The notes under the pieces were generated by a model. It searched no databases and was not told the origin of the DNA. It saw only the letters and a program-made list of their open reading frames with translations. A stretch of DNA of 64,000 nucleotides from Dactylonectria macrodidyma (Eukaryota; Ascomycota; Sordariomycetes; Hypocreales; Nectriaceae): NCBI GenBank assembly GCA_020744425.1, contig JAGMUV010000008.1, positions 558,001-622,000 of the forward strand, given 5' to 3'. Positions 22,500 through 32,115 of the stretch are shown piece after piece (the stretch's first letter is position 1; each line of letters opens with the position of its first letter). Made by a program: the position numbers and the translations under genes.

Positions 22500-22815
22500 G
22501 TCAGCTCGCGCCCTGCCCCATCAATAAGTGCATGCTCACCCCCTCTCGTCCAGCATTTCTTTTCATCTTGCCATCCTAATCTGGCTCGTTAGCCAGTAAT
22601 AGAGCACCAAATATAAAAAAACTATCATAGCAAATCGCGTCTATAGCAAATATACCTAGACCTTAGCCTACGCCTTTACAATACAACGAACGGTATTCAT
22701 CATAGGGCAAGCCGCAATGTGTGGCTAAGCGTACAACCCGATTGTGATTCCCGGATACCCCTGGGTGCTCTAGGAAGCATAAACGTGCCTCAATGCGGTC
22801 CGCATGTTACTCCTT

Positions 22816-23973
22816 TTAAGCTTGAGGAACAACGGGATCCGCGTTGGGGTTGGTGACGCCACCTTCCTTGTAGTAGAATGTGGCGGCACTGACGTTGCGC
22901 ACATAGGTAGTGTCGACGCCAAAGCTAATCCAGGCGAGAATGCCCTCTTCAACCCCCTCACCCAAGTAGACCCAATGCAGGATCGGATCAGTTGTCTCAG
23001 CTGCCTCCAGGAGGAGAAGATCGTCGGCGTTACGCGTGAGCCCTTGGGTGTTATCGGTGTATGGTCCTATTTCCTCTACCTCATCGATCAAATCTTGGTC
23101 GAAGTAAATTTGACCAACATGTGATGCAACCGTGTTCATGACAGTGCCGTTGGGCAGCATTGTAGCATTGATATGCGCCATGACATGGATATGTGTGGCC
23201 CTTCCGGCGTAGTGTCCAGGGAAGACAGATTGGAATAGAGATGCGCCATCAGGGTCTGTGGGCTGGAGTCCACGGAGATAGGTGCGATCTAGGTTTGATT
23301 CGTCGTCCGCATTGCCGTTCCCTTCGGCAACAACGCCCGAGTACACGCCGGTAGAATTACAATCTTAACTTATTGTTAGAAAACCAGGAGCCTTTCTTTT
23401 AATACGCAGGTGGGAGAGACTTACGCCAGATCTCAACATATGTATTTGCCACTGGCTCACATGTGTTCACATCAATGACTTGCATGTCGACAAACATTGG
23501 AACACCAGGCTCTTTGTCGGTAATGTCCTTGCGGACAAATTCTCCAGCAACATCTGTAGGCAAACTATTATGACACTTGCGTTGGTGAAGGCGCAGGTAT
23601 GATACTTACAGTACGGGCCTTCAATGACCTCAGGGCTGAGTATACACGAGTTGTTTGTTCCAAATAGAATCTCCGGGGGCGTGTGGAGGCTATAGTCCTC
23701 ATTGGACTGATGGCTCTTGTTGAGGTCGCTTAAATCGCGGGCCACAAGGCCTTGTGCTAGCCGCAGACTGTGGACGAGCTCACGACGACGAGCAATTTGG
23801 CGGTCGACATGACCACGAGCTTTCAAATGCTCCGCACAGTGGCTCAGATCCCGCTTCGAATGCCGTAGAAATTCGCCACGCCTAGCTGCCTCTGCGACAT
23901 GGTCTTCGCCAGGATGCGCCACAGCCGTAGCAAGGAAGAGGCAGACCAGGTTAATGGTAGTTGAGGACCGCAT
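22816..23973 (-). CDS. Secreted intradiol ring-cleavage dioxygenase
   Basis: Extracellular-type intradiol dioxygenase, which cleaves catechol-like aromatic rings between the hydroxyls using Fe(III). The start is the ATG at 23971-23973, and MRSSTTINLVCLFLATAVAH is a signal peptide. Then come an N-terminal helical region and SPEVIEGPY. Intron 1 (23554-23609, canonical) leads to YVAGEFVRKDITDKEPGVPM and NTCEPVANTYVEIW. Intron 2 (23364-23424) requires an AAG acceptor to give HCNSTGVYSG. The third exon has the conserved TYLRGLQPTDPDG, FPGHYAGRATHIH and the end at TAA 22816-22818. GVYSG supplies a Tyr ligand and GRATHIH the His ligands. It has no in-frame stop and appears intact, unlike the TE-derived neighbours. 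The substrate is unknown. Confidence 0.88.
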
Positions 23974-25456
23974 CGTATTAGGCGGAGTCAGAAAACGTCT
24001 TGAATGGTCCGAAAGAAGAGTCGTCAATACTCCCTTGCCTGCTTGTGTTGCGAAGAGAAGGCTCCTCTTAAGGTCGTCGAGAAACTAGAGCAACCGCCTC
24101 TGCCGAATTCTCCTGCCGATCAACTTCACCTTCCTGCCAATTCTAGCGTCCGGCACGAGTGGGTCAACATGTCTTTCCGGCGTCGGGTAGAATAGCAATT
24201 ATCGTTTCTAATGCATTGTACGGCATTGGCCGCGCGTCAGCACAACGTAATTGCCGGTGACGGCCCCATACGCAAACTATGTCTGACACATCTCGACCTC
24301 CCAGCCTAGTATTATATCCGCAATGGCACGCGTCTCCGGTCCGAACAATGGGTGGATTTCTTTATACATATCACACTACACGGTTCGCTAATCACTTGGC
24401 GCATATGCTCAATCCTACACTGACGGTGATGACGCGTTAGGAGACGTCATTGAAATTGCATGCTTCGGGATGATGGTTTCGCTCTGAACTGTGGGGATAG
24501 GAAGGTTTATGCCGACTTTGGTGGGGCTACTCTAATACCTTAACTAAGGATTAAGAGGCATATAGCTAGTAGGTGGATGCTTGCTCACTGAGAGGAATGA
24601 CTACGAATAGATATGCGTGTTGCTAGTAGAGTGCTAAATAACGCAATATGTATTCCTCAAATCATGAGACAATAAACTAGAAGCATACGGAATAGAAATT
24701 TCAACGGTTTTAAGGAAACATATAACCTATAACCCAGACTAGGAAGCTATCAAACTAGAAACGTCAGTAATACATTTAAATTGTATGCACTCGAATAGCA
24801 AATTGCAACATTAGGTGCTGGCCGGAGGTCTAGTCAGCTTCGAGTCAGGAGGCCGTGTGCCAATGCGCTAGTACGTTCTGAAGAAGCTGGCTTTCCATAG
24901 TAACTCGACAAGGAAGCATCCACACTCGGCTCCGATCAGCAGCGCTGACGCAAGCTCCATATGATAAATCGTCGGTCCAATTTGCGGTTGTGTGTCACAT
25001 ATCGGGATATCGGATTTCAACGGTTATGGCGGAAGTGAAGCTTTTCCTTCATCATCATAGGCGTCCATCGCTACCTGCCTCGTCACCGGCCTCATCACCA
25101 GTCTAGTTTCCCTTCAATCAGGTCAATAGCTAGATAAAGCCAAAGACCCCGAGGCATCCGGAGCCTCTCGGCTGTCCGAGGTCATCCGAGGTCATCATCA
25201 TTCTCTTCGTCTATAAGACCGACCTAAAGACCCTCATTAAATAGGAAGAAATCAAGAGCTTCTCATACATATGATCATTTCTATCTGCTAGATGCAACAT
25301 TGTGAAGCAAAGGGTGCTTATCGGAAGAACGGCCGCCCCTCCCTGAAGTTCATATTATATATATAGTTTCCATTTCACAATCTCTCGTATACCCCGGAGA
25401 GAAACAATTAGACTTCGCACCATCACTTGCTTAGCCATTGGGAATAGTCAATCACT
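23974..25456. other. Intergenic, partly TAG/CTA-rich; promoter of the tyrosinase pseudogene at its right end
   Basis: No gene is seen. A block around 24560-24800 is rich in TAG/CTA words. A 27-base word at 24992-25018 recurs at 51783-51809. A TATA-like TATTATATATATAG at 25352-25365, with an ATG about 90 bases downstream, fits the promoter of the tyrosinase pseudogene. Confidence 0.45.
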
Positions 25457-26202
25457 ATGTCAATATTTTCTCTCTTTCTCAGCACTGGCTTGTTCCTACT
25501 TCAGGCAAGCGCCGAATGCCTGAACAAAGGCCAACGGAAGGCTTGGTAAAACTATTGCAACTTTTCGTGGCGCACAATCTGACTGTTTATCAAGGCATAC
25601 GCTCTCGAATCCAGAAAAGCTAGCGTATATCCGTGCGGAGCAATGCCTCATGCGACTGCCCCCCAAGGTGGGCCTACCCAATTGCAGGACGCTCTTCGAT
25701 GAGTTGCAAGCGAACCACCAAATCCAAGCTCATTACACCCACCTCGTTGGTGCTTTCTTGCCCTATCATCGCTAGCTCATGTACGCCCATGAGTACTTCC
25801 TCCGGACAGAGTGTGGGTACGAGGGTTTCCAATCGTAAGATACCAGATGTTGGGATGTTCGATGTCTTCTCACTAACGAGGCTCAGGTACTGGGACGAGA
25901 CTTTGGATGCTGGCAATTTCTCCTCGTCCGTTCTGCTCGATCCTGTCTTTGGCTTTGACGGAGACGGCAAGGAAAGCGACGGTTGTATCACGGATGGGCC
26001 ATTTACAAACTACACCAACGCCATCGGCCCTGGATACCTGAATACAGATCATTCCATTGATCGAAACATTAGTGGTGAGGCTAGCCTATCATCGTCTCAA
26101 GCCGCAGTAGACTCTTGTTATGAGAACGATAGCTTTGAGACGGCTTGGGATTGTATTCAGGATATCCCACATGATGGTGGGCATGGGGAAGTCGGCCTCC
26201 AA
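25457..26202 (+). pseudogene. Tyrosinase-like gene, nonsense-mutated and truncated at CuB
   Basis: Secreted tyrosinase-type copper oxidase remnant. MSIFSLFLSTGLFLLQASA is a signal peptide, followed by ECLNKGQRKAW. A 49-base intron with an AAG acceptor leads to HTLSNPEKLAYIRAEQCLM and HYTHLVGAFLPYHR, then TAG at 25773-25775 where family members have Trp. The frame continues as LMYAHEYFLRTECGYEGFQ. A second canonical intron leads to YWDETLDAGNFSSSV, GFDGDG and the first CuB part, DIPHDGGHGEVGLQ. The expected DPxFYLHH histidine segment is not found downstream, so CuB is incomplete. TGG to TAG at the CuA site is a RIP-type lesion. It lies opposite in orientation to the intact tyrosinase 800 bases away. 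Confidence 0.8.
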
Positions 26203-27001
26203 GTAAGTCGAGACTGTCGCTCATGATCTACTGGCAAGCCATCTGTACACCAGAACAACACGTTCCCCAGGTGTGCCAGGCTACAATGGCTCAGTTCCCT
26301 TTGGAGGTACGTGCGGTGGCGTTGAGCCATGTTTAGGCGACAGCGGAAACATAAGATCTAGCAGGCGGAACCCCCCATCGTGACTCCGGGCCGGCATCGG
26401 TGGATCCAGGACCTTACTCAGTAAAGATATGAAAGAAATGCGTCGCATTTCCACTTCTTAACCAACCACAACCTGGTCATTTGACCCACAATTTTAGAGA
26501 TGAGCGATCTGCGCGGAGCGAACCGGTCTACCTTACAACGACTTTGACAGGGTGTGCGGGGCAAGCGACACACTTTCGGCTGCTCACAGCTGCAATCTTC
26601 CGTGTCACCTCAAAATGAGGCAAGATACCACGGCCAGTGATTCCCAATCCTGTGGCACTTACTGCTAAGTCGGTAGTTTCTCCCCCGACTACCCCACCAC
26701 GATTTCTCATCTCCTTTCATGGCAACTGCGTCTTGTCCCATCTCACACTGGTAAGTGACCCGCCAAGCTGAATAAACGCTTTCTTGGCTTTAGGGTTGCT
26801 CACCTCTACATTTGTTGTGGATCAAGCGCCACTGAAGGTTTGATAGCCATTGTCCCCACCACGACTTGATCAGCTGCCTGCATCTATAAAAGAGACTAAG
26901 CTGGCCCAATTGTTGAAAATGGGCCTAGCTAATGAAAACACAAGAACGTCAGCACCTTATCCGCATCTCCTTGTCAGCCCGCCCCGATACAGAATTCCCG
27001 C
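26203..27001. other. Intergenic between the two tyrosinases
   Basis: This 800-base stretch contains no assignable gene and no trace of the missing CuB end of the tyrosinase pseudogene. One short plus-strand stretch after a potential acceptor at 26270 (VPGYNGSVPFGG) could be decayed exon sequence, but it does not resemble the family. Confidence 0.4.
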
Positions 27002-28064
27002 TTAGCTGTCGTATGTATAGCAGAACCTCCCGCTCTGGACCCACATGATATTTTTGACGGCCTGGCTTTCGTCGATGAAACCTTCTATCATAGGCACCTC
27101 GTCCTGCAGTGTTGCCTCGGTAGCTGCGTCATCCTGGTATCTATTGCCCCCATACTCAGTTTGCCTCGAAATGTTGACTGACTGCCACTCCCACCAGATG
27201 CGATCAATGTTACCATGGTGGAGATAGAAAATGGGATCTAGCTTCCTTAGATTTCTCAATGGTTCACTCATAAAAGGGGAGGACACTTACCATTGGGAGA
27301 ATAGTTCTGGAACATATCACCACCAAGTCCTGTGGTTGCAGTTAGAAAGATTGCAGGATGTGAATAGCTGCGAACGAACCTCCATGAGCGCTTCTGTGGG
27401 GTCCACTTTCCAGTGCAGGGCAGAAAAGCGAGTATATACCAATATCCAGTGTTTCATTTACCAGATCAGGGGCCGCATATTCCTCGAAAGTGGATGCCGT
27501 GAAGGAACGTTGGAGGCAGTGATCATTTGGAGTCGAGACCTGCAAGTCTTTGAATGGGCCGTCTGTGACACATCCAGTAGAAGAATCTCCGTCTCCTCCG
27601 AACCCAAGTTCTGCGTCAAATACGGCTGACGAGAAGGGGTCTTGATAATCGAGACTCCAATCCCAGTATGTTGCATATCCGGTGTAGTTACACTCATCTC
27701 GCAGAGCGTCCTCATACAGTTGGATAAACCACCTGTGCCAAGGGAGGAATACAGCTACTATGTGGACTGAGCAAGAGCAGTTAGCAGGAGCCAATCATTC
27801 GTTGTCTAACTGCAACGTACTTTCCAGATCCAACTGCCGATGCACATTGGGAAAATCATCGAACAACGAAGAAGAGTTCGAGTTCGATAATCGAGAAGGC
27901 GTAGTCTTGAGACACTGCACGGCCTCAAGGTAGTTCGACTTTTCGGAGTTAGTCAAGGAGCGCCATTCCTTACGAACAGTAGGATATTCGCAGGTTGTCT
28001 GGCGCTTAATGGTTACGGCGTTGCAAAGGGTTAGGAAAATTGGGAGAAGCTTGAATGTCTTCAT
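27002..28064 (-). CDS. Secreted tyrosinase-like copper monooxygenase
   Basis: Short tyrosinase-domain enzyme that would hydroxylate or oxidise phenols. The ATG is at 28062-28064, and MKTFKLLPIFLTLCNAVTI is a signal peptide. The first exon ends FDDFPNVHRQLDLE. A canonical intron (27767-27820) leads to IHIVAVFLPWHRWFIQLYED, completing CuA with three histidines. YWDW and GFGGDGDS follow, then the CuB start GPHRSAHGG. Two more canonical introns give GLGGDMFQNYSPN and DPIFYLHHGNIDRIWWEW. It ends GRFCYTYDS at TAA 27002-27004. All six copper-binding histidine positions are present and no stop interrupts it, so it looks functional. A neighbouring plus-strand tyrosinase is broken. A gene cluster with the dioxygenase is possible but unproven. 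Confidence 0.88.
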
Positions 28065-28500
28065 ATCTGAGAGGAGCGACTGAAATACTCAGTGGGTGAT
28101 TATTTGGTAGGTGGGAGTCTAGGTCGAGCGATGTTCACCTATCAGGCTTGACGATCTTATTACCTTTATCCTTTTTCCTTGAGCTCTGCTCTTTCTCGTC
28201 GGCGTATCATGACCATCACTTACATCCTCAAGAATCAATGTCCACGTCATCTTCGAATGTCCACGTCATCTTCCAGGAACTGAAGGGAAAATTTTCCTGC
28301 ATGCATGAGATAGCCACACTGTGAAAGAGGCAGAAAGAGCCACCCCCCATCGTACGAGAATTTAGTTTTCTCATTCAAAGAAAGCGAGCCGGAGATCCAC
28401 ATGCTCAACAGACGAAGCGCAGGCGGGTGGCCTAGGAACAAACGAGCCAAGGACCATTAAGCACGCTCATGGGAGAGTGTTGCGCCACCCTAAGTCCAGA
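28065..28500. promoter_or_regulatory. Upstream region of the tyrosinase gene
   Basis: This holds the presumed promoter of the minus-strand tyrosinase. A 15-base word GTCCACGTCATCTTC occurs twice in tandem (28239 and 28258), containing ACGTCA, a CRE/bZIP-type core. No TATA box is obvious. Confidence 0.35.
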
Positions 28501-28502
28501 GA

Positions 28503-29106
28503 GTGAATTACACCGATGATGTTATCAATGACACGATGTGGGTCGTCGAACGTATTACCGGAGGCGAGATTGCGGTGATCGACTCGGATGATTCTCATGC
28601 TCTGACGATGCCAGACGGACATTCCCGGGTTATGATCCCTATTCATGCCAGCGAGGATCATTGGGTCCTTGGAGTCGTTAACCAGAAGGAACACCCTGCA
28701 CTGTTCTACGATCCTCGACCTCAGTCTGATGCTGGAAGAATGCAATCCCAGGCATATTGCAAAAGTCTACTAAATCCTCCCGAGATTTACTGGACAGCGC
28801 CACTGTTCTGGATTGTGGTGACTCTGGAGTTATAGTCTTGGCCTTAGCATTCTACATTGCTGCCGACTTACCTGCTCCAGCTTATGTGGACATCCTCTTC
28901 TGGAGAGCGTTCCTCCTCAGTCTCCTGCTACCAATGTCACAACAAGGCGAAATAGACCTAGGAATAGAACGAGAACTCAATGCTTGCTTGTGGGTCTTCT
29001 TAAACTGTAATTCGGGCCAACCAGAAACACGACCGCCAAGGCGAAGCAACACGATAGAGTTGGGAGGCCTCTTGATGCCGGTCGGAACGCAAGCAATCAT
29101 CGGCTA
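28503..29106 (+). pseudogene. Ulp1-like (C48) cysteine protease fragment, frameshifted
   Basis: The first frame reads NYTDDVINDTMWVVERITGG and later HASEDHWVLGVVNQKEHPAL and FYDPRP, which match the Ulp1/SENP-like protease core with His in EDHW. The catalytic end appears in another frame (from about 28757): LDCGDSGVIVLALAFYIAAD, where the nucleophilic Cys is in DCG. One frameshift near 28780 therefore separates the His and Cys parts. The N-terminal part is missing. Stand-alone C48 domains like this are often found in or near fungal transposons and also in de-SUMOylases. I cannot tell which this was. Confidence 0.6.
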
Positions 29107-30099
29107 GGCGTACGCCAGGGTGACAGACTCGAGCAGCACATCTGAGCCTTCGTACCGGAAAGGGCGGTGTAGAAGACATGGATTAAGGAACTTGTGTCTA
29201 GGTAGCAGACTGCTGATGAAGATATGCATGACTGATGTGTCATGGGCGGAATAGCCGCAAGGGAAACGTACACGCAGCTAGGGCCAAAACCTGCGACCGA
29301 CCTGCGGCCACTATGCTTATGGAAGGATTACGGGGGAATCGTGCGCAACGCTAATAACCAGCTTCAGACCAGCTCGGCTACGGAGCTGTCGCAGTAAGAG
29401 GGGTTAGTAGCATTAAGAGAACTGCCAGTTAATGCAAACAAGCTGTAGCTTCGGAAGGATGAGATACCGATAAAACGGGAAGGCGAAGTGCCGGAGACTC
29501 ACTAGAGAAGTACTGGCGAGGTACTAAAGAAGCGATGGAGGATGTAAAGTATAAGAATAAGAAGGAAAACTGGAAAAAGGATGATTCTTTAGAGATTAAA
29601 CTATCATCATTGGCATCCCCACCTTCTTGATCGATACTTCTATACTGCATTCCTCACTCTTCCCACCGCTCATTACATGAATGCCTGATATGGATATCTT
29701 ATATTAGAACTCGCGGGATCCGTCCTCGCTTTGTGGGTTTTTTTTTCGACTCGGCCTTCTCTCGAGTCCGTTCTTCCGAATTTGGGGCCTCCAGGGTGTC
29801 GTCAGCCTGCAATTCAAGTGTGCAGACTGCGCCTTCGTCTCGACACTGAATGCACGTTGAGCATCTCCATTACAGCTCTATTTCGGCCCCGCTCAGCCAA
29901 CAGCCTCCATTTCGCCGGTTTTGACGTTATCCCCGACGTCCACTTCCGTCTCGGCGCTTGCCTCTGCTCCATCTCCAGGCCTTCAGCCCTCCGGGCCTTA
30001 CAAGGACCGGACAGCGCTGACAAAAAGGGACCCCTGGCCTCCGTCCGTCCCGTCCCCCAATTACCAACGCATCCTTACTTAATCGGGGGTCTCTGTGGT
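29107..30099. other. Intergenic, nothing recognised
   Basis: About 1 kb with no assignable gene. The right part (29730-30099) is C/T-rich, with long but featureless open stretches in front of the Zn2Cys6 gene, and is probably its promoter and 5' leader. Confidence 0.4.
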
Positions 30100-31785
30100 A
30101 TGCGGTCTGCCATTGTCAATAAGCAGGCCTGCGACGCCTGCGACGCCTGCCACAAACGAAAGGTAGGTGCTATATCCGTCCAGGAGCTACGGAGCTGCAG
30201 TCTCCAATCTTCAATCTCCAACCAGTCTCCAAATCAGTCTCCTGTCCTCAGTCCTCAGCATTCCATGGCCTTGGATTTACCCGCTTGTTTGCATCTGTCT
30301 GTGGTGACCCATCTTTGTTGATTCAAATCCAATAAACCACAACAATGCCGGCCACTAACACACATTCAACCAGATTCAATGTGACTCAACAAGCACTGAG
30401 AACCCCTGCAATTGGTGTGATCACCATGGCCTTGCATGTACATTTAATCGCGTGAGAGGGAGGAAGAAGTACCCGAAGGCAAAGTGAGTCCCATACCTCT
30501 ACACTCTTACATTCTTCTACCCAAAAAATCATTGGCCAAGAACCTCGGTCTAACGTGCGTGCCAACCTTTCTTCGCATTCAGGACCAGATTAAGCGTCGA
30601 ACAGAGCCTATCCAATCGACTTGAACGCATTGAGGATACTCTTGCAAAAACCCTTGCTCAACATGACAATGTCACAAATTCTTCGACTGCATCCACGACT
30701 TCAACACCACCTGCCGTCACCTCAGCTCCGACCATTCACGCCTGCGAGTGCACACGTGGGCTCCCGCGGAAGCAAACTAGGGGCAAAGTCAGCCTTGGGG
30801 AACAGTTTGCCGCCTATGACCCAACACAGTCGCCCTTCATTTCTACTCCAAGCAGCCAATTCACCACCAGTATCTCCTTTGGACACATTCACTACGGCGG
30901 ATGTCACCTTGGACAAATCAGTTCTTATAATGGCATGCCCATTCTCTCTGAGGAAGGATGCAAATGGGTCTCATTAAAAACTGGCGAGGATGTCTCGTTC
31001 AGCAAATTTCACATTCGCTTTCAGAAGCGAGCTCTTACCCCAACGCTATCGCCCTGGCACTTTTTCAGGTCCGAAGACGAACTGCACGAGCTGCCTGACA
31101 AGAGAGTCGTGGAAAAGGTCCTTGATGTGTTCACTAACTCTGCATTCAGACTAGTCTTCACGGTCATTGACCGCGTCCTCTTTGAAGAGACCATCATATT
31201 AGCGTACGAGGACTGGGATGGGCCACTGTCCCTCGAGCGCATTAGCGCTAAAGGTTGTGTCCTGGCTTTTGTGTCCATCATGTGTCTCTTTCAGGGCCGA
31301 GACGCGGACCTTCTACCAATCGACAGCGATACATGTGCAGTCAAGGCGCAATACTTGCTATCCGACGTTTTCGAGGACTCATAAGCTTACCCAGCCTCCA
31401 CCAAATCACCATCGATCTATAATTCACCGCTAATCTCACCCCTAGCATATGCATCAGACATTTTCAGGTCGGTTACAATCAGCGGCGATGTTGCATGCCA
31501 TTGCTTGTCGCATTGTTTTCATGCTCGGAGGACACACATACAAGCCTGCCAAGTCGTTTAGCTCCGAAGCAACCTACAAAGAACGGGAAGAACGCCAACT
31601 ACGCATGCTATTCTGGCTGTGTTACATTTTTGACAAGGACATAGCCCTGCGTACTGGCCAGCCGCCATTGTTGTCCGACGACTACTGCGACCTAACTCTT
31701 CCAGAAGACTATGTAGACTGTTACAATTACCTACCAGACCTGGAAGACCGCCTCGGTTCTTCCGCCTACCGCGATACGTCCGAGA
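30100..31785 (+). pseudogene. Zn2Cys6 fungal transcription factor, truncated
   Basis: Nuclear DNA-binding regulator of the Zn(II)2Cys6 class. The ATG at 30100 leads to KQACDACDACHKRK. A canonical intron (30163-30373) gives IQCD...NPCNWCDHHGLACTFN, completing the six-Cys cluster. A second intron (30484-30582) leads to the linker SLSNRLERIEDTLAKTL and a long middle region. The fungal_trans domain appears as AQYLLSDVFEDS and, after a disrupted stretch at 31383-31448, as LHAIACRIVFMLGGHTYKP and LFWLCYIFDKDIALRTGQPP. Around 31785 the protein stops in mid-domain and Copia RNase H sequence begins, so the second half of the regulatory domain is lost. The stop at 31382-31384 lacks a convincing intron. 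It is probably non-functional. Confidence 0.8.
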
Positions 31786-31906
31786 AAGGGTGTCGGATGG
31801 AGACGTTGAGCTCCAATATGTCCCAACCGAGAAACACATCGCAGACGGACTTACGAAAGCCCTTCCAAAAGACCGTTTTATCGTGTTTCGCAACGCGCGA
31901 GGGGGA
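31786..31906 (+). pseudogene. Copia RNase H C-terminal remnant (plus strand)
   Basis: Reads VELQYVPTEKHIADGLTKAL followed by PKDRFIVFRNARG, the classic end of a Copia polyprotein. It is opposite in orientation to the full-length Copia element that begins at 31907 and is fused to the truncated Zn2Cys6 gene. It is a relic of an earlier Copia insertion into which the younger element landed. Confidence 0.8.
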
Positions 31907-32080
31907 TGTCACGAGCTTTTGTCGTGTGTGGCACCTGATTGGGTGTGTGTATGTTCTTGTTTGTGTCCAGTCCCCGCTCTGAGTCCCTGTACACCCTTTA
32001 TGCTAAAATAGCTAGAAGGATATTGCTATAGCAGGCACACGCCATATACACGCCCTGCTACCCAAATACACATCGTGACA
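31907..32080 (-). repeat. Copia 3' LTR
   Basis: 174-base LTR at the RNase H end. It is identical, base for base as I read it, to the copy at 37121-37294. TG...CA ends with short inverted TGTCACGA / TCGTGACA. Confidence 0.95.
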
Positions 32081-32090
32081 CACCCCCTTA
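32081..32090 (-). other. Copia polypurine tract
   Basis: TAAGGGGGTG on the minus strand directly abuts the 3' LTR, where plus-strand DNA synthesis is primed. Confidence 0.6.
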
Positions 32091-32115
32091 GCCGAGGCCA
32101 TTTCCAAGGACTTGG

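Noticed and set aside
29731..30321. 196-codon open frame as an N-terminal part of the Zn2Cys6 gene
   Set aside because: Before ATG 30100 it is low-complexity and without family similarity, and after 30162 it runs into the intron. It is an open leader by chance.
31907..32080. Left LTR as the 3' LTR of a plus-strand Copia whose RNase H ends at 31900
   Set aside because: The perfect GGGGA duplication, PBS and PPT place both LTRs with the minus-strand element. The plus-strand RNase H piece is the target, not the owner.
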